Shown here: one piece after another, positions 8,607 to 15,827 of the stretch | How the letters are laid out: each line of letters starts with the position of its first letter | Position numbering within the stretch: position 1 is the stretch's first letter | Source of the DNA: Albimonas pacifica | GTDB lineage: Bacteria > Pseudomonadota > Alphaproteobacteria > Rhodobacterales > Rhodobacteraceae | DNA length: 38,001 nucleotides | Assembly: GCF_900113695.1 (NCBI RefSeq) | Contig: NZ_FOQH01000017.1 | Location: forward strand, 1-38,001 | Reading direction: 5' to 3' | Program-made: the position numbers and the translations under genes | Notes under the pieces: model-generated | Told to the model about the DNA's origin: nothing | What the model saw: only the letters and a program-made list of their open reading frames with translations | The model's database searches: none

Positions 8607-8636
8607 AGGGTATGCGTTTTGCGTATCTCTTGACAA
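8607..8636 (-). promoter_or_regulatory. Putative sigma-70 promoter of the helicase/ATPase operon
   Basis: On the minus strand, TTGTCA (8636-8631) matches the -35 consensus except for one base. After 18 bases comes TACCCT (8612-8607), a weak -10 element. Transcription would start near 8600 and give a very short leader before the ATG at 8583. The position between the spanin gene and the operon suggests independent expression from the prophage late operon. Confidence 0.4.
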
Positions 8637-8690
8637 GCGGGCCTGATGATGGTTCTTCCGTTTTCTCGCGCGCGCGAGCGAAGCCAATGT

Positions 8691-8954
8691 TCATCTGAGG
8701 CGGCCCACGCAGACACGAGCCTGCTCCCGCATCACGGCGTAGTCGCTCACCATCTCCGAGACTGCCGATCCCTGTGGCAGCAACGCCATCTCCTCGGCCG
8801 CCCGCGCCTGGAACTTCCTGCCATACTCGACCACCGGCGGGCACGTCGCGAGCCTCCCGTCCTCAGAACGAACCGTCGCGCAGCCGCTCAGCCAGATCGT
8901 CGCGAGAACGAGGACGGCGCGTCGCCGCCTCGAGCATCCGTCGCTGGGCGTCAT
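8691..8954 (-). CDS. o-spanin (Rz1-like) outer-membrane lipoprotein
   Basis: 87 aa from ATG 8954. A basic N-terminus (CSRRRRAV) and a hydrophobic stretch lead to a lipobox LSGC, with the lipidated cysteine at residue 25. The mature part is short (about 63 aa), as in outer-membrane spanins. The gene is out of frame with and overlaps the 3' end of the i-spanin gene by 92 bases, the nested Rz/Rz1 arrangement of many phages. With the i-spanin it would fuse inner and outer membranes in the last lysis step. Sequence similarity alone could not name it; the lipobox and the nesting do. Confidence 0.75.
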   Translation of the reverse strand: MTPSDGCSRRRRAVLVLATIWLSGCATVRSEDGRLATCPPVVEYGRKFQARAAEEMALLPQGSAVSEMVSDYAVMREQARVCVGRLR

Positions 8955-9120
8955 GGGTTTTCTCCATGGTTTCGAGTTGCTCTGCCAGCCGGCCGGCGCG
9001 CTCACCGGAGCGGCGCAGAGACAGCAGAAACAGAAGGATCGCGAGGGTGGTGACGCCGTAGCGGAGCGCCGTGCGTGCCCATGCCAATCCGCCGATCCCT
9101 GTGAGGAGCCCGCCGATCAC
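8863..9120 (-). CDS. i-spanin (Rz-like) inner-membrane protein
   Basis: 85 aa. One N-terminal membrane helix (about residues 12-35, GLAWARTALRYGVTTLAILL) is followed by a charged coiled-coil-like region (SGERAGRLAEQLETMEKTHD...) facing the periplasm. This is the usual design of an i-spanin, although the protein is short. The start overlaps the endolysin stop (9117-9120) by four bases, and the o-spanin gene starts within it. Its place directly after the endolysin supports a role in lysis. Confidence 0.7.
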   Translation of the reverse strand: MIGGLLTGIGGLAWARTALRYGVTTLAILLFLLSLRRSGERAGRLAEQLETMEKTHDAQRRMLEAATRRPRSRDDLAERLRDGSF

Positions 9121-9791
9121 CGCCGCCCCCGGCGCCAGTCATCGAGGCGGGCATAGATCGTGACTGCGATGCCGCCGAGCGCGACGGCGATGAACACCCA
9201 GCGCATGGTGTCGAGATAGGGCACCAGTGGAAGGATGGCGGTCTGGGTCTCGGCGAGGACGCTCTGCGCCACCTCGACGCCCGCAGCGCCCAGCGTCGCC
9301 ACTCCGGCTGCACCACCCCCCTTCATGGTGCGGCTGTCAGCCAGAGCCTCGCGCGCTGGAGGCGTTTCCGCCGCAAAGGGCACGGACCGCACGGGGAACC
9401 GCTCGCCCCACTGCCGTGCAGGGCCGAGATCGACATGCATGAAACCCGAGCGCGGGTAGAAACCGAAACCGAGGAACCCGACCTCGCGTGCTGCCGCCTC
9501 AAACGCCGCTGGATCATGGTTCGCCATGGCGATGTCGAACGCAGCGCCCTCCATGTGCTTCGACCGCGTCGCTCCGCCGACGGCACGGTTATGCTCTGGG
9601 CTGCGGTATGCCGAACGAACGATCAGCGGCTTGCCCAGCCGGTCGCGGAGCGCCTGCAGCTTGTCGAGAGCGAGCTCGTTGATCAGCAGCTTGCCCGTCC
9701 CGCGGCAGGCGATCTCGGCCGGGCTGAAGTTCGGCCAGCGCCAGGCACTCTCGGGCACGTCGCGCCAGTGGTCGTAGAAGGTGGTTGTCAT
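9117..9791 (-). CDS. Endolysin: M15-family zinc D-Ala-D-Ala carboxypeptidase-like with C-terminal membrane helix
   Basis: 224 aa from ATG 9791 (ribosome binding site TGGAGGA). Residues 15-125 are a peptidase M15 domain: SAYRSPEHNRAVGG, then the zinc ligands His79 and Asp86 in SKHMEGAAFD, and His119 in FMHVD. This enzyme cuts peptide cross-links in peptidoglycan. The C-terminal part (about 145-224) has an alanine/glycine linker and one or two hydrophobic segments (PYLDTMRWVFIAVALGGIAV) ending in a basic tail, so the protein may be membrane-anchored. It lies between the DUF6127 membrane protein and the spanins, a typical lysis cassette. Confidence 0.85.
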   Translation of the reverse strand: MTTTFYDHWRDVPESAWRWPNFSPAEIACRGTGKLLINELALDKLQALRDRLGKPLIVRSAYRSPEHNRAVGGATRSKHMEGAAFDIAMANHDPAAFEAAAREVGFLGFGFYPRSGFMHVDLGPARQWGERFPVRSVPFAAETPPAREALADSRTMKGGGAAGVATLGAAGVEVAQSVLAETQTAILPLVPYLDTMRWVFIAVALGGIAVTIYARLDDWRRGRR

Positions 9792-9813
9792 GGGGATCCT
9801 CCAGAAACGAAGA

Positions 9814-9833
9814 ACCCGCCTTGGAGGGCGGGT
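9814..9833 (-). terminator. Hairpin terminator/attenuator before the endolysin gene
   Basis: On the minus strand ACCCGCC, loop CTCCAA and GGCGGGT form a perfect 7-bp stem, followed by the T-rich TCTTCGTTT. It lies in the 74-base gap between the DUF6127 gene and the endolysin. It may reduce read-through from the structural genes into lysis genes, or protect an mRNA end. Confidence 0.55.
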
Positions 9834-9865
9834 CACGGCAGGTTCATGAATGGGAAAGGCAGAGG

Positions 9866-10156
9866 CTATGGACCGCCGCCGAAGATCTTCAGCTTCAGCG
9901 CGATGCCGGCGAGAAGCGCCAGCATGACGCCGGTGGTGATCAGATGGACGGCTGTCTGCACGGCGGTGCGGCGGACGAAGCGGATGCAGTCGAGTAGCGA
10001 GCGGAGATCGCGGATGTCGAGGGCGGCATCCTTGCCGTCGATCCCGGCATCGGCCAGCGCGCGCTTCGCGCCTTCTTCGGCGGCCTGGGACAGGAAGGCC
10101 CGGAACTCGGCCTCCGACATCCTCAGGTCGCCCTTGTCGTTGCGCGGCGGTGTCAT
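9866..10156 (-). CDS. DUF6127-like small membrane protein (possible holin)
   Basis: 96 aa. The N-terminal 60 residues are soluble and charged (MSEAEFRAFLSQAAEEGAKR). A single membrane helix follows (about 70-90, AVHLITTGVMLALLAGIALK). The same type of protein is found next to the lysis genes of many alphaproteobacterial prophages. The start overlaps the fibre gene stop by four bases. A holin role fits the position before the endolysin, but one membrane span and no direct evidence keep this an inference. Confidence 0.65.
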   Translation of the reverse strand: MTPPRNDKGDLRMSEAEFRAFLSQAAEEGAKRALADAGIDGKDAALDIRDLRSLLDCIRFVRRTAVQTAVHLITTGVMLALLAGIALKLKIFGGGP

Positions 10157-11148
10157 GACGAGACGATCCCCGCTTCCGACGGCAGCGTCGCCACCGTCCA
10201 GGGGCTGCTGTCGGCGGGGTTCAGATCCCAGCTCGAATAGACCGGCGATGGCAGGTCGGCCGAAGGCGTGCCAGGCGCCGCGTCATAGTCCACGCCGCCC
10301 ATGCGCAGGAAGCCTGCGATGCCGGTCGGGCCGGCCGTGCCGAGCTGGGCCAGCTGCTTCACGTGCACGCCCGCGATCGTCGTGGCCCCGGCCGGACCGG
10401 TCGGACCCGCGAGCGAGAACGATAGCCGCTGGCCGGCGATGTCACTCGCGGCGCGGGTGGCAATGTCGCCATCCTTGATCGCGTCGATCCCGCCCGAGAA
10501 GGCATCGTAGGTACCCACCAGGTCCGGCGTGCGCCGCGCGAAACGCCGGCCAATGGTCGAGACGCCGTCGAGCACGGCGATGTGGGCGTAGTACCAAGTC
10601 GCGGGATTGTAGAAGTCGAAGAGATAAAGGTTGCGCCAGACGCAGCGGACGGGGCGGCCCTTGCCGCCGGTGTTGGCGGCGGTAGCGCTGCTGTGGAGCA
10701 CGCCATCGACGTGGAACTGGATGGTGATGTCGGCGCCGACGGCGATCTTCACGTCGATCCAGTAGGTCTGGTTGGTGGCTGCGACGAAGGACGATGCCCC
10801 GTCCACGTTGGTGTCGCCCATGGCCATCGCGCGATACTTCTCGTCGTCCCGCTCGGTCCTGATCTGGCCGACCTGCCGGTTCGCGGCGTCGTAGAACTCG
10901 AGAAAGATGCCGTCCTGAGCGATGTAGTTCGCACTGACCGACGGCGCCCGGTAGCGGAACCCGATCCAGACATCGCCGGTGGGCTCCGCCCATGTAGCCG
11001 TGAAGGGCACGGACGAACTGTTGCTGGCGGTGATCTTGACGGCGTTGACGTCGTAGGCCGGATCAAAGCCTGCGGCGTCGGTGCTGATCAGCCCGGTCAC
11101 TCCGGAGAGATCCGTGACCTGGTGGCCGAGATGGAGGATGTAACTCAT
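10153..11148 (-). CDS. Tail fibre-like protein with predicted lectin-type fold
   Basis: 331 aa. The first 210 residues look like a beta-sandwich (WIGFRYRAPSVSANYIAQDGIFLEFYD...TIQFHVDGVLH...) of the concanavalin/laminin-G kind, which often binds sugars. A short collagen-like stretch (GPTGPAG near 250, GPTG again near 276) follows, then a Gly/Pro-rich tail. It lies directly after the central tail protein with a four-base overlap, the usual place for a receptor-binding or fibre protein. No close family name can be given. Surface or cell-wall attachment is inferred from fold impression and gene order. Confidence 0.6.
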   Translation of the reverse strand: MSYILHLGHQVTDLSGVTGLISTDAAGFDPAYDVNAVKITASNSSSVPFTATWAEPTGDVWIGFRYRAPSVSANYIAQDGIFLEFYDAANRQVGQIRTERDDEKYRAMAMGDTNVDGASSFVAATNQTYWIDVKIAVGADITIQFHVDGVLHSSATAANTGGKGRPVRCVWRNLYLFDFYNPATWYYAHIAVLDGVSTIGRRFARRTPDLVGTYDAFSGGIDAIKDGDIATRAASDIAGQRLSFSLAGPTGPAGATTIAGVHVKQLAQLGTAGPTGIAGFLRMGGVDYDAAPGTPSADLPSPVYSSWDLNPADSSPWTVATLPSEAGIVSS

Positions 11149-14100
11149 GGGATCACCTCGATGTAGAGAGCGCTTGCGGCGGCGGTGAGACGCGCGTCCC
11201 CGCCGCGTTCGTGGAAGAGATCGGCCCGCGCCACGCTCAGCCGGGCGTCCGCCCCGAAGCCGATCCAGAGCGCGGCGTCGGCCGCCGCAAGCTGGACCGC
11301 GCCGCCGAGCTCGAGGAAGACGACGGTCTCGGGGACCGTCAGCCGAGCCTCTGCTCCGAACTCGGTCCAGAGGCTGGCCTCGGCGACCTTGATGCCGTCA
11401 GGCATGAAGAGCCGGATCGAGCGCGCGGCCCGAGCCTCATAGGTCGCGCTGCCCGCCACGCGACGCGCCTGCACCCGCACCTCGAAATGCTTCGTCCCGG
11501 TCGGCGCCGAAAGGATCGGTACGTCGTCCTTGGTGAGCGTGAAGCTGGTGGCGCTGCCCGCATCGATCACCGCCGCGGGCGGTTCGACCACCGCATCGGT
11601 GTCCGGATCGACCCAGCGGATCTCGAGCGCGTAGGTCACACCTGGCTCGGGCCCTATGTCGCCGTTGTCATAGGCATCGAACACGCTGCTGGTCTGGGTG
11701 AGCCGGTCGCGATGCGCCCATGTCAGGAGCACGGGACCGAGGTTCAGGACGTTGGGGTTCACGACCGAGACGCCGTTGCCGCGGAGGTCCCCCGGCGGCA
11801 GCGGCCGGATGGCGCGCGAGGCGAGCGTGACCTGATCCTCGGGCGCCTGGCTGAGCGGCAGCGTCCCGAACCCCGTCTCCGGCAGCATCCTGATTGCGAC
11901 GGTCTCTCCCGCCGCGAAGCGCGCCTCGCTCGCGTTGGCAAGGAGCTGCCAGCAGATCACCGGCGTGCCGGCGGGATGGATCTGCGGGACGGTGTCGAGA
12001 CACCCGCGTCCGACCGTCAGGGTCGTGGCGCTCACCCCGTCGATCCGGACGAGCTCGTCGCCGATCGCCGCGAGCGTGCCGATGGTCACGTCCGTGAGGC
12101 CCGTCCAGCTGACGACCGGCAGAACCCGCTCGGCCGGGTCGTCGGTCACATCCGCAGTCAGGAGCGCCGTAGGCACGAACTCGACACCCGCCTCGAGCGC
12201 GTAACCAGTGCCGCTGTCGGTCCAGACCTGCGCCGAGAGCGCATCGGCCGAGGGGCGCTCGCCGGCGGCGACCAGCGCGCCCGCGTCCGGATCCTCGTCG
12301 AGCAGCGCATCGGCCTGCGCGTGGCCCAGCTCCTGGACGAGCAGCCAGTACGGTGCCTCCGTCACCCAACGGCGTGCGAGCGGCTTCGGCGGGAGGATCA
12401 GCCGTCCCGGATCGCCGCTCTCGCCGCCGACAAGGGCCGTCTCACCGAGCCCGAAGACGTCCTCGGCGATGCGCAGCCGGACGCCGTTCGCGCGTCCGTC
12501 GCCGTGATCGATCTCGACGATGCGGACCGCGACGCCCTCAAGTCCGCGGCGGGGGCTCACGAGCCGGATCACATCGCCCGGATCGAGATCGGCGCCGACG
12601 CGGGTGACGGTGATCTCGCCCGAGAGGATCGGCGACGAGAGCGCGCGCAGATCGCGCTCGGCCACGCGCACGGCGAGCGACTCGTAACGGATCCCCGGAT
12701 AATCGACCGTGGCGCTGACGACCTGACCGAGGTCCTGGACGAGTGCGGTGTCGGTGACGCTGACCGATCCGGTCTGGTCCGTCCTTGCGTCGGAGAACTT
12801 CACGGTGACCGAGTTCACCAGATCGGCGGCCTCCCGGCGGCCGAGCTCGCCCCAGTCGACGACGTTGGTCTCGTCGAAGATCGGCAGCGTCTCGGGATCG
12901 TAGTCGGCCCGGATGAGCTTCAGCTCCCAGCGGCCGGAGCGGCGATCGACGTAGAGATAGGCGTCGATATGCTTCAGGACGTCGGCGATGAAGTCCTCGA
13001 TCGTCGATTCCTGCTGCCAGAGGAGCGAGAGACCGAACCCCTCGGCGAAAAGCGCATCGGCGGCGGTGGCGAAGCTCGGGCCGAAGTCGGTGAAGCCGTG
13101 GCCGAGACCCCAGTCGCGGTTCGTCAGGCACTCCCGGATGATATGGGCCGGATTCATGTCCGGGCCCTCGCCGAAGGCCGCGCGGAGCGAGGCGACGAGC
13201 ACTTCGGGATCGCCCGCGGGCACGACCGGCACGCCATCGACGGGCGTATTGTCGATCTGGGAGGTCGCGCTCGTGTCGGAGAGCGCGATGTTGAAGGCGA
13301 AGACGTCGACTTCCGAGAGGCCCGCGAGCGTCGCCCTCGCGCTCTCGAGGCTCGAGGCCGGGCTCGGTTCGCCGTCGGTCACGAAGATCAGGATCCGCCG
13401 CTTGCCGCCCGCGCCATTGAAGAAGGCGCCCGCCTGGCTCACCGCCGCCCCGAAATCCGTCCCCCCGCTCACGGTGGTCGGCAGCGCGTCGACCCAGTCC
13501 TTGAGTTCGCCATAGGCCGCGGCATCGGCGTTGCGGCGCAGGATGGTGCCGGAGACGGTCGAGTTCCAGGTGACGATCTGGATGTCGTTCGGCTCCAGGG
13601 CGTTCGCACCGATCTCGGCGATGAGCCGCGACACGGCGGTCCGCTGGGCCGCCATCCGGCTGCCGGACATGGAGCCCGAGGTGTCCATGGCGATGTAGAT
13701 CGCGGCATCTCCGATCCGGACCTCCGGCACGATCTGCGCCTTCTCCGGATACCACTGCGCGTTGCCGTCCTCCGCGCGCAGAATCCGGGTGAGCCGGACG
13801 GCCCATGGCTTCAGGTAGGGATTGAGGCCGAGATAGACTTGCCGCAAGACGAGCGAGCAGATGCCGCGATAGCCCGGCACGTTCGACCCCGCCTGCGCGG
13901 CCAGGTAGTCGTTCTGGCCCTGCGTGGTCCCGCCCATCAGGACGTCGATGTCGCCGACGATGCCGCCCTCGCGGCTCTCGCCGCCGAAGAGGTTCGGCTT
14001 GTTGATCCGGATACGCCCACCCGCGGCGCCGCCGCTGAGGCTCGGCAGGCTCGCGGCATCGGTGACCGTGACGGACTGTGCGGCGAAGGCCGTGGCGGCG

Positions 14101-14486
14101 GGCTCGACGAGCCAGGTCGTGGCGCCGGCGCCGCCGTCGTAGCTCACGGCCTGCACGGTCACCGTGCGGGTCGTGTTGTCGGTGCCGAGCTTCAGGTCAT
14201 AGTTCGCGCCGAGGCGGATTCCTGCGAGCGTGCCCGGAAAGGTCACCTCGGCCACGCTGTCGCCGACGGCTGCGGCGGCGGCCGACATTGCCCCCACGAT
14301 GCCGTAGCTTGCGAGCGCGCCGACGCCGGTGCCCGCGGCACTGGTCTGGCCGGTGCCGATCGACCAGGCGGTGCGGTCGTCGACCCGGATCTCGCGGATC
14401 GCATCGACTGGCCCGTGGCAGAGCGCGAGATGCGCCCCGAGGGAATACCTGTAGCCGACGGTCTGGGACTTGGAGCGACCTCCCAT
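11145..14486 (-). CDS. Central tail-tip (gpJ/GTA-like) protein with inserted von Willebrand factor A domain
   Basis: 1113 aa. The N-terminal (1-255) and middle parts (about 440-900; PAHIIRECLTNRDWGLG, WQQESTIEDFIADVLKHIDAYLY) match the phage tail-tip family that includes lambda gpJ and GTA hub proteins. Between them, residues about 260-440 form a von Willebrand A domain with a full MIDAS metal site: DTSGS (268-272), Thr343 in SGGTDFG and Asp371 in FVTDGEPS. Residues 60-145 look like a further beta-rich insertion. The last 80 residues are four or five degenerate repeats of about 18 aa built on ALWxxFGADARLT. It is at the tail tip and probably contacts the host surface. The vWA insertion suggests metal-dependent adhesion. 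Confidence 0.8.
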   Translation of the reverse strand: MGGRSKSQTVGYRYSLGAHLALCHGPVDAIREIRVDDRTAWSIGTGQTSAAGTGVGALASYGIVGAMSAAAAAVGDSVAEVTFPGTLAGIRLGANYDLKLGTDNTTRTVTVQAVSYDGGAGATTWLVEPAATAFAAQSVTVTDAASLPSLSGGAAGGRIRINKPNLFGGESREGGIVGDIDVLMGGTTQGQNDYLAAQAGSNVPGYRGICSLVLRQVYLGLNPYLKPWAVRLTRILRAEDGNAQWYPEKAQIVPEVRIGDAAIYIAMDTSGSMSGSRMAAQRTAVSRLIAEIGANALEPNDIQIVTWNSTVSGTILRRNADAAAYGELKDWVDALPTTVSGGTDFGAAVSQAGAFFNGAGGKRRILIFVTDGEPSPASSLESARATLAGLSEVDVFAFNIALSDTSATSQIDNTPVDGVPVVPAGDPEVLVASLRAAFGEGPDMNPAHIIRECLTNRDWGLGHGFTDFGPSFATAADALFAEGFGLSLLWQQESTIEDFIADVLKHIDAYLYVDRRSGRWELKLIRADYDPETLPIFDETNVVDWGELGRREAADLVNSVTVKFSDARTDQTGSVSVTDTALVQDLGQVVSATVDYPGIRYESLAVRVAERDLRALSSPILSGEITVTRVGADLDPGDVIRLVSPRRGLEGVAVRIVEIDHGDGRANGVRLRIAEDVFGLGETALVGGESGDPGRLILPPKPLARRWVTEAPYWLLVQELGHAQADALLDEDPDAGALVAAGERPSADALSAQVWTDSGTGYALEAGVEFVPTALLTADVTDDPAERVLPVVSWTGLTDVTIGTLAAIGDELVRIDGVSATTLTVGRGCLDTVPQIHPAGTPVICWQLLANASEARFAAGETVAIRMLPETGFGTLPLSQAPEDQVTLASRAIRPLPPGDLRGNGVSVVNPNVLNLGPVLLTWAHRDRLTQTSSVFDAYDNGDIGPEPGVTYALEIRWVDPDTDAVVEPPAAVIDAGSATSFTLTKDDVPILSAPTGTKHFEVRVQARRVAGSATYEARAARSIRLFMPDGIKVAEASLWTEFGAEARLTVPETVVFLELGGAVQLAAADAALWIGFGADARLSVARADLFHERGGDARLTAAASALYIEVIP

Positions 14487-14487
14487 G

Positions 14488-14706
14488 TCAGTCCTCGCCA
14501 GTCATCCGAGCGGCGCGCTTCTCTGCTTCGGCGATCACGCGCAGCGCCATTGCGTCGCCCGTGGCGGCCAGCACCTCGGAGGGCAGCCCCTCAGCGAGGA
14601 AAGCCTGCCAGTCGAGCCCGTGGCGGCGGAACCAGGGACGCGCGCCCTGGAAGCAGAGCCGGGCCGCGCGGATGTCCTCGGCGCGGACGATGAGGGTCTC
14701 CCTCAC
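14488..14706 (-). CDS. Small phage tail-region protein, function unknown
   Basis: 72 aa, helical and charged, with no signal or membrane segment. The GTG start at 14706 overlaps the stop of the upstream gene (GTGA), and its stop is two bases before the central tail gene, so it is co-translated with them. Sequences such as IRAARLCFQGARPWFRRHGLDW recur in Rhodobacterales prophages at this site. It may be a tail-tip assembly factor; no family with known function is recognised. Confidence 0.6.
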   Translation of the reverse strand: MRETLIVRAEDIRAARLCFQGARPWFRRHGLDWQAFLAEGLPSEVLAATGDAMALRVIAEAEKRAARMTGED

Positions 14707-14951
14707 TTCTTGCCCCCCTTCTTCCGGATCGGGTCGACCTTGAGATCGCCGGCCCAGACGACGTTCGGGCCGCGCAGCAGAACGGTGCCGAAGACCACCG
14801 GGATCGGCCGGCCTTCCTCGGCGGTCGGCAGGTCGAAGTCGTCGAGCCCCGCCGCCTTCGGCGCTTCCGTCGTCGGCTTCGGCGAAAGCGCATAGGAGAT
14901 CGCCGTCAGCACGAGGCTGGCGACGATCTGGACGACGAAGTTCCAGACCAT
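14703..14951 (-). CDS. Small tail-assembly protein with N-terminal hydrophobic segment
   Basis: 82 aa. Residues 4-24 (NFVVQIVASLVLTAISYALS) are hydrophobic. They are followed by a Pro-rich linker and EEGRPIPVVFGTVLLRGPNVVW, a motif common to tail-assembly proteins that resemble lambda gpI and the N-termini of tail-tip hubs. The C-terminus is basic (RKKGGKK). Its position between the BR0599-like protein and the central tail protein fits that role. The exact function is unknown. Confidence 0.6.
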   Translation of the reverse strand: MVWNFVVQIVASLVLTAISYALSPKPTTEAPKAAGLDDFDLPTAEEGRPIPVVFGTVLLRGPNVVWAGDLKVDPIRKKGGKK

Positions 14952-14978
14952 GGGCGGGGCTCGGGATATTGGGGCGGA

Positions 14979-15827
14979 TCAGACGATGCTGGTGCCGCCG
15001 AAGGGATTGCGGCCGGGGATGTCGGGGAAACCCCCGAAGTTCAGGAGATTGCCGAACTTGGCGGCGCAGGTGTCACGGCGGAGATCGCAGCCGGGCGCCA
15101 GGTCGACGACGGCCAACACCTCCGGATCGTCGATCGCCGTCTCTAGTTCCGGCATGCGTCCCGCGAGCGTCAGCCGGTCTCCGATATGCCCCGTGATGAA
15201 CCCGAGAAGGCCTGCGTGGCGCAGGACGCCGCCGCGGAACCAGCCGTCCGGCAGGAGCGCGGCCTCGGCCACGGTGATCTCGAGGCCGGAGCGCGCCGTC
15301 GCGGTTCCGCCCACGAAGAAGGTCTCGATGTCCAGGCGGCAGCCGCGGGAATAGAGCGCGTGGCGGCAGAGCCGCTGGTACTTCGCCCGCACGCCCTCCC
15401 GCCGCATCGAGGTGAAGAGCGATTCCGCCCGGAGCGTGATGCGCCGTCCCTCGACCCGGGCCGAGACGATGCGACCTTTCCAGTGCGCGACCACCTCGGC
15501 CGGGACCTGTTCGTGGCCGCGGAAAATGGTGAGCGTCGTCACCGACCGGCCCCGGGGTCCGAGATAGCGGCGCGCGAATGAATCGGAGAGCGGGAAAGTG
15601 ACCGACAGGTCCACCCGACGGGGGTCGCTGCTCTGGACGACGGAGCCGTGGCTGACCGCCGAGGGCTCCCATATCAGATCCTCGGTCTCGTCGCCGATGG
15701 CGCCCGCCGGCGATGTCCAGACGCTCCCGCGGCTGGTGAAACGCCAGGCGGCAGCCCCTTCCGCGAAGAGGTAGAGAAAATACGGCCGCCCCTCTGCGGT
15801 CGATGTCTCGGCAAGATCGTAGGTCAT
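14979..15827 (-). CDS. Tail-tip protein of the DUF2163/phage BR0599 family
   Basis: 282 aa. The C-terminal third carries a pattern of spaced cysteines (LCRHALYSRGCRLD, then LAPGCDLRRDTCAAKFGN) ending in NLLNFGGFPDIPGRNPF. This is the signature of the BR0599 family found in tail tips of Rhodobacterales phages and gene transfer agents. The paired cysteines may bind metal or an iron-sulfur cluster, as proposed for GTA tail hubs. ATG 15827 overlaps the upstream stop by four bases. It probably forms part of the baseplate hub. Confidence 0.8.
   Translation of the reverse strand: MTYDLAETSTAEGRPYFLYLFAEGAAAWRFTSRGSVWTSPAGAIGDETEDLIWEPSAVSHGSVVQSSDPRRVDLSVTFPLSDSFARRYLGPRGRSVTTLTIFRGHEQVPAEVVAHWKGRIVSARVEGRRITLRAESLFTSMRREGVRAKYQRLCRHALYSRGCRLDIETFFVGGTATARSGLEITVAEAALLPDGWFRGGVLRHAGLLGFITGHIGDRLTLAGRMPELETAIDDPEVLAVVDLAPGCDLRRDTCAAKFGNLLNFGGFPDIPGRNPFGGTSIV

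Noticed and set aside
8665-8678. Palindrome CTCGCGCGCGCGAG as a terminator of the late operon
   Set aside because: It has no loop of normal size and no T-tract on the minus strand. The alternating CG run is expected by chance in such DNA.
11211-14693. 1160-codon plus-strand open frame opposite the central tail gene
   Set aside because: It is an antisense shadow in very G+C-rich DNA. It has no domain, its composition is Arg/Asp/Gly-rich, and the other strand carries clear family motifs.
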